The notes below the pieces were generated by a model. The model was not told the DNA's origin. It ran no database searches and was given only the letters and a program-made list of their open reading frames with translations. A stretch of 16,570 bases of DNA from JBOGGN01 sp050744165 (GTDB lineage: Bacteria; Actinomycetota; Acidimicrobiia; Acidimicrobiales; Palsa-688), in the NCBI GenBank assembly GCA_050744165.1, contig JBOGGN010000187.1:1-16570 (forward strand). The letters are read 5' to 3'. Below are positions 14,553-16,570 of the stretch, piece by piece. Made by a program: the position numbers and the translations under genes. Position 1 is the stretch's first letter. Each line of letters starts with the position of its first letter.

Positions 14553-15320
14553 CTACTCCTCGAGCAGATCCGGCTGCTGGGCCACGATCAGGTCGTACAG
14601 CGACTGAAAGGAGTACCAACCGGCCAGGTGGTTGCCGATCTGGGTGAAGGTCAGGTGGGCGGTGTCGGGCTCGATGGTGCGGTAGCCGCCTGCCGCCATT
14701 GCCAGCAGCTGGGCCTGGCAGGAGCGTTCCATGGCCACGAACCACCACACCGCCTCGTCGACGCTGTGGCCCACCGTAAGCAGGCCGTGGTTGCTCAGGA
14801 TGACGGCCTTGGTGTCGCCGAGGGCGTGGGCCACTCGCTTGCCCTCCTCAACGTCGAGCACCACCCCGGCGTAGTCGTCGAACAGGGCGTGGTCGCCGTA
14901 GAAGGAGCAGGCGTCTTGGGTGATCGGCTCCAGCAGCCGGTGCAGCGACGAGAACGCCTTGCCGTACATCGAGTGGGAGTGGGCGGCGGAGACCACGTCC
15001 GGACGGGCCGCGTGGACCTGGGAGTGGATGCAGAAGGCGGCCTGGTTGACCGGCCAGTTGCCCTCGACCACCTCGCCGGCGGAGTTGACCAGGATCAGGT
15101 CGCGTACCCGAATTTGGGCGAAGTGCATGGCGAAGGGGTTGACCCAGAAGTGGTCTTCGAGTACCGGGTCACGAGCGGTGATGTGGCCCGCCACCCCCTC
15201 GTCGAAGCCGAAATGGGCAAACAGTCGCAATGACGCCGCCAACCGCTGCTTGCGGTGCCGGCGCTCGTCGAGGGGATCGTCGAAGATCGGGATCTGGTGG
15301 GGCTGGCGATCGCTGGCCAC
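14553..15320 (-). CDS. Class II aldolase/adducin family protein
   Basis: 255 residues, typical length. Zinc-binding histidines of the fold are present: His114 and His116 in AAHSHSMYGKAF and His178 in LSNHGLL. The phosphate/substrate loop region FGFDEGVAGHITARDP (37-52) and FWVNPFAMHFAQIR (58-71) is also recognisable. The position equal to the catalytic Glu73 of L-fuculose-phosphate aldolase is Ala95 (NQAAFCIHSQVHAARPDVV), so classical aldol cleavage is doubtful; I recall many class II aldolase/adducin proteins with this A-A-F-x-I-H pattern, and their reaction is not known to me. GTG 15320 is fixed by an excellent AAGGAGG four bases upstream. It starts 15 bases after the tetR stop, so the two are almost certainly co-transcribed. 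A sugar-phosphate lyase, a decarboxylase-like or an isomerase-like role are all possible. Confidence 0.93.
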   Translation of the reverse strand: MASDRQPHQIPIFDDPLDERRHRKQRLAASLRLFAHFGFDEGVAGHITARDPVLEDHFWVNPFAMHFAQIRVRDLILVNSAGEVVEGNWPVNQAAFCIHSQVHAARPDVVSAAHSHSMYGKAFSSLHRLLEPITQDACSFYGDHALFDDYAGVVLDVEEGKRVAHALGDTKAVILSNHGLLTVGHSVDEAVWWFVAMERSCQAQLLAMAAGGYRTIEPDTAHLTFTQIGNHLAGWYSFQSLYDLIVAQQPDLLEE

Positions 15321-15335
15321 GGCGCCTCCTTCGGC

Positions 15336-16208
15336 TCAGCAGGTCTCGGATCGGGGTCGTCGAGACGCTTTGATCGTACCGTCAGCGTTGTCTCCCGCGG
15401 CCTCTGCCCCTCCGCTGGGCGGGACAGGGGCGCCGTCGAGGCCTTTTCCCCCCTTGGTTTCTGCCAGGTGAGCCTTCAAGCCGGACAGAATGACGTCGAG
15501 GCCGAAATCGATCGAGGTACCCGACAATGCCATGACGGTCGCCTCGATGTTGTGGATCTTCTCACGAGGCAGGGCAGAGAAGTAGGCCTCCATCCGTTCC
15601 TCTTTGGTTGCCCCCGCCGCCGTCGCCACGAGGTCGCGATGCACCGGCCGGGTCTTGGCCACGAGAAGGGTGGACATGCTCAGGCGGTACAGGAGCATGA
15701 CCGCGTGGGCCGCGTCGTCGTCGGTGAAACCGCCCTGGCGCAGGATGGCGACGCCATGCTCCAAGTTGGCGAGGCCGTTTGGGCCCAGGGTCACTCCCTC
15801 GACGTAGACCCGGACGATCCCAGGATGGGCTTTCCACACATCGTGGTTGTGCTGGCACAGGGCCCGGATGCGCTGCTCCCAGTCGCCGGTGTCCGGGGCT
15901 GAGGTGGCGACCGCATCCTCGATCACGTAGTCGACCATGAGGTCGATCAACTCCGCCTTATCGGCGACGTGGTTGTACAGCGACATGGGCGTCACGTCGA
16001 GCTCCGAAGCCACCCGCCTCATGGTCAAGGCGTTCAGGCCATGGCGCTCCACCAGGGCCAGCGCCGTGAGGACGATGCGCCGTCGAGTCAGGGCCGACCC
16101 CGCGGGCGCGTCGTCCTCGTCGGGCTGAAGCCATCGGGGCTGGGCGGGTCCGGCCGCCCGATCCGGGGAGCGGCCACCGGTCGAGGCCGACGGTTCTTGC
16201 GAATTCAT
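15336..16208 (-). CDS. TetR family transcriptional regulator
   Basis: 290-residue one-component regulator. The N-terminal 38 residues are an unusual polar, Pro-rich extension. The DNA-binding domain spans about 40-92: TRRRIVLTALALVERHGLNA, then LTMRRVASELDVTPMSLYNH with the recognition helix around 73-82, and VADKAELIDLMVDYV. This helix-turn-helix form, together with the following helices (WEQRIRALCQHNHDVWKAHP), matches the subgroup with the tetracycline-repressor-type C-terminal domain, which binds a ligand and dimerises. The last 35 residues are a disordered tail. It is first in the unit, 15 bases ahead of the aldolase-like gene and followed by the exporter, the usual arrangement for a repressor that senses a compound its own operon handles. 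A palindrome at 16280-16307 upstream is the best operator candidate. ATG 16208 has no clear ribosome site, so a leaderless start or a weak site is possible. Confidence 0.93.
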   Translation of the reverse strand: MNSQEPSASTGGRSPDRAAGPAQPRWLQPDEDDAPAGSALTRRRIVLTALALVERHGLNALTMRRVASELDVTPMSLYNHVADKAELIDLMVDYVIEDAVATSAPDTGDWEQRIRALCQHNHDVWKAHPGIVRVYVEGVTLGPNGLANLEHGVAILRQGGFTDDDAAHAVMLLYRLSMSTLLVAKTRPVHRDLVATAAGATKEERMEAYFSALPREKIHNIEATVMALSGTSIDFGLDVILSGLKAHLAETKGGKGLDGAPVPPSGGAEAAGDNADGTIKASRRPRSETC

Positions 16209-16359
16209 TATTTGATGAGCGATTCGGTCGGATTTAAAGCGCCGGTATCGGAGGGCGCATCGCCAAAAGGATAACCACCGATTCTGAGAGATTCCTGATT
16301 CAGAATCAACACATCAACAATTTGCGTTGAGCCTCCCTTAGGAAATAACAGAAATGTCG
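16209..16359. promoter_or_regulatory. A+T-rich leader region of the tetR-aldolase-exporter unit
   Basis: About 47 % G+C against 65-70 % around it, with no gene. It contains the palindrome above and should hold the promoter of the minus-strand unit. Reading the minus strand, TTGATG and TTGATT occur near 16318-16308 and TATCCT near 16274, but spacings do not make a standard -35/-10 pair. Confidence 0.5.
16280..16307. promoter_or_regulatory. Candidate TetR operator (palindrome upstream of the tetR gene)
   Basis: GATTCTGA (16280-16287) and TCAGAATC (16300-16307) are perfect inverted arms with a 12-base centre. Inside, CTGATTCAG (16295-16303) is a second, overlapping odd palindrome, and GATTC occurs three times (16280, 16290, 16297). 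It lies 72-99 bases before the tetR start in an A+T-rich leader, a usual place for autoregulation. Binding by this TetR is inferred. Confidence 0.5.
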
Positions 16360-16570
16360 CTATTCACGGCCCATTCGGACAAAGGCGATGTCTCGCCAGC
16401 GCGGGTCGGCCACCGAGCGGTCCCCCACGGTGCGGAGCTCTGTCCACGATCGGGCCGACGCCCGGCGCCGCACGCCACGGACAGATTGGGGGCCGTGCCC
16501 GCGGCCCGGTCCACGGATGGAAAATGGGCGGCTCCGCCCCGGCTCTCGACCCTCGGAGCCGCCTTGGCCG
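16360..16570 (-). CDS. Possible 3' end of an unrecognised gene running off the right edge
   Basis: From the edge, one minus-strand frame is open for about 69 codons and ends at TAG (16360-16362). Base composition jumps back to high G+C just where this frame begins. The last 30 residues (SWTELRTVGDRSVADPRWRD then IAFVRMGRE) have balanced composition and strongly G/C-biased third positions, as in real genes here; the part nearer the edge is Arg/Gly-rich and less convincing. The family is not recognised. A plus-strand frame from ATG 16389 (with AAAGG before it) is also open to the edge but is Arg/Pro-rich, more like a shadow. If neither is real, this is simply a non-coding stretch. Confidence 0.35.
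   Translation of the reverse strand, partial: GQGGSEGREPGRSRPFSIRGPGRGHGPQSVRGVRRRASARSWTELRTVGDRSVADPRWRDIAFVRMGRE

Noticed and set aside
12534..15233. Very long plus-strand open frame (899 codons) antisense to the exporter and aldolase-like genes
   Set aside because: It is His/Gln/Asp/Gly-rich, crosses two real genes and their gap, and mirrors their codon bias; typical antisense shadow in high-GC DNA.
16389..16570. Plus-strand frame from ATG 16389 to the edge
   Set aside because: Arg/Pro-rich composition like a shadow; the opposing minus frame has a more protein-like end. Not excluded.
1..16570. CRISPR array, insertion sequence, tRNA or rRNA
   Set aside because: No regularly spaced repeats, transposase motifs, T-loop consensus or rRNA-like stretches were seen on either strand.

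Overview
High-GC (mostly about 65-70 % G+C), gene-dense bacterial chromosomal DNA. Frequent GTG/TTG starts, very high third-position GC and a DUF4193-like zinc-ribbon protein (a family I know from actinobacteria) point to an actinobacterium. The Gly/Arg/Ser-rich protein at 10173-12122 resembles proteins I associate with Acidimicrobiia, so that class is my best guess (inference from recall, not a search). I see no insertion sequence, phage gene, CRISPR array, rRNA or tRNA.

Layout. (1) 1-1895, minus strand: 3' part of a branched-chain amino-acid-type ABC uptake operon, a lipoprotein substrate-binding protein followed by a LivH-type permease that runs off the left edge. (2) 2121-3659, plus strand, divergent from it: a kumamolisin-like S53 peptidase. 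(3) 3715-5442: a two-domain protein of the ThyX superfamily with its signature split between the halves. (4) 5443-5860: a non-coding stretch with several hairpins and an A+T-richer island, leading to a secreted LysM plus lytic-transglycosylase-like protein (5861-6658). (5) 6659-7078: non-coding apart from a possible relic, with one strong hairpin. (6) 7079-9304: four packed plus-strand genes: Asp/Glu-rich zinc-ribbon protein, uncharacterised protein (4-base overlap), GNAT acetyltransferase, NUDIX hydrolase (8-base overlap). (7) 9335-12122, minus strand: an uncharacterised protein with a 300-residue low-complexity linker, followed by an enoyl-CoA hydratase. (8) 12207-16208, minus strand: tetR regulator, class II aldolase/adducin protein, MMPL-family exporter, reading in that order. 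(9) 16209-16570: an A+T-rich leader with a palindromic operator candidate, then possibly the 3' end of another minus-strand gene.

How genes may work together (inference). The secreted-type peptidase lies head-to-head with an amino-acid/peptide-type uptake operon, which suggests protein or peptide scavenging. The tetR-aldolase-MMPL set looks like a self-regulated small-molecule response and export unit. The acidic ribbon protein, its overlapping partner and the GNAT and NUDIX genes are probably co-transcribed, but their joint role is unknown.

Most of the window is ordinary actinobacterial housekeeping and accessory content. I did not find a clear new multi-gene defence or mobile system. The most unusual items are the split-motif ThyX protein, the acidic zinc-ribbon cluster, the giant linker protein and the structured DNA around 5486-5830.
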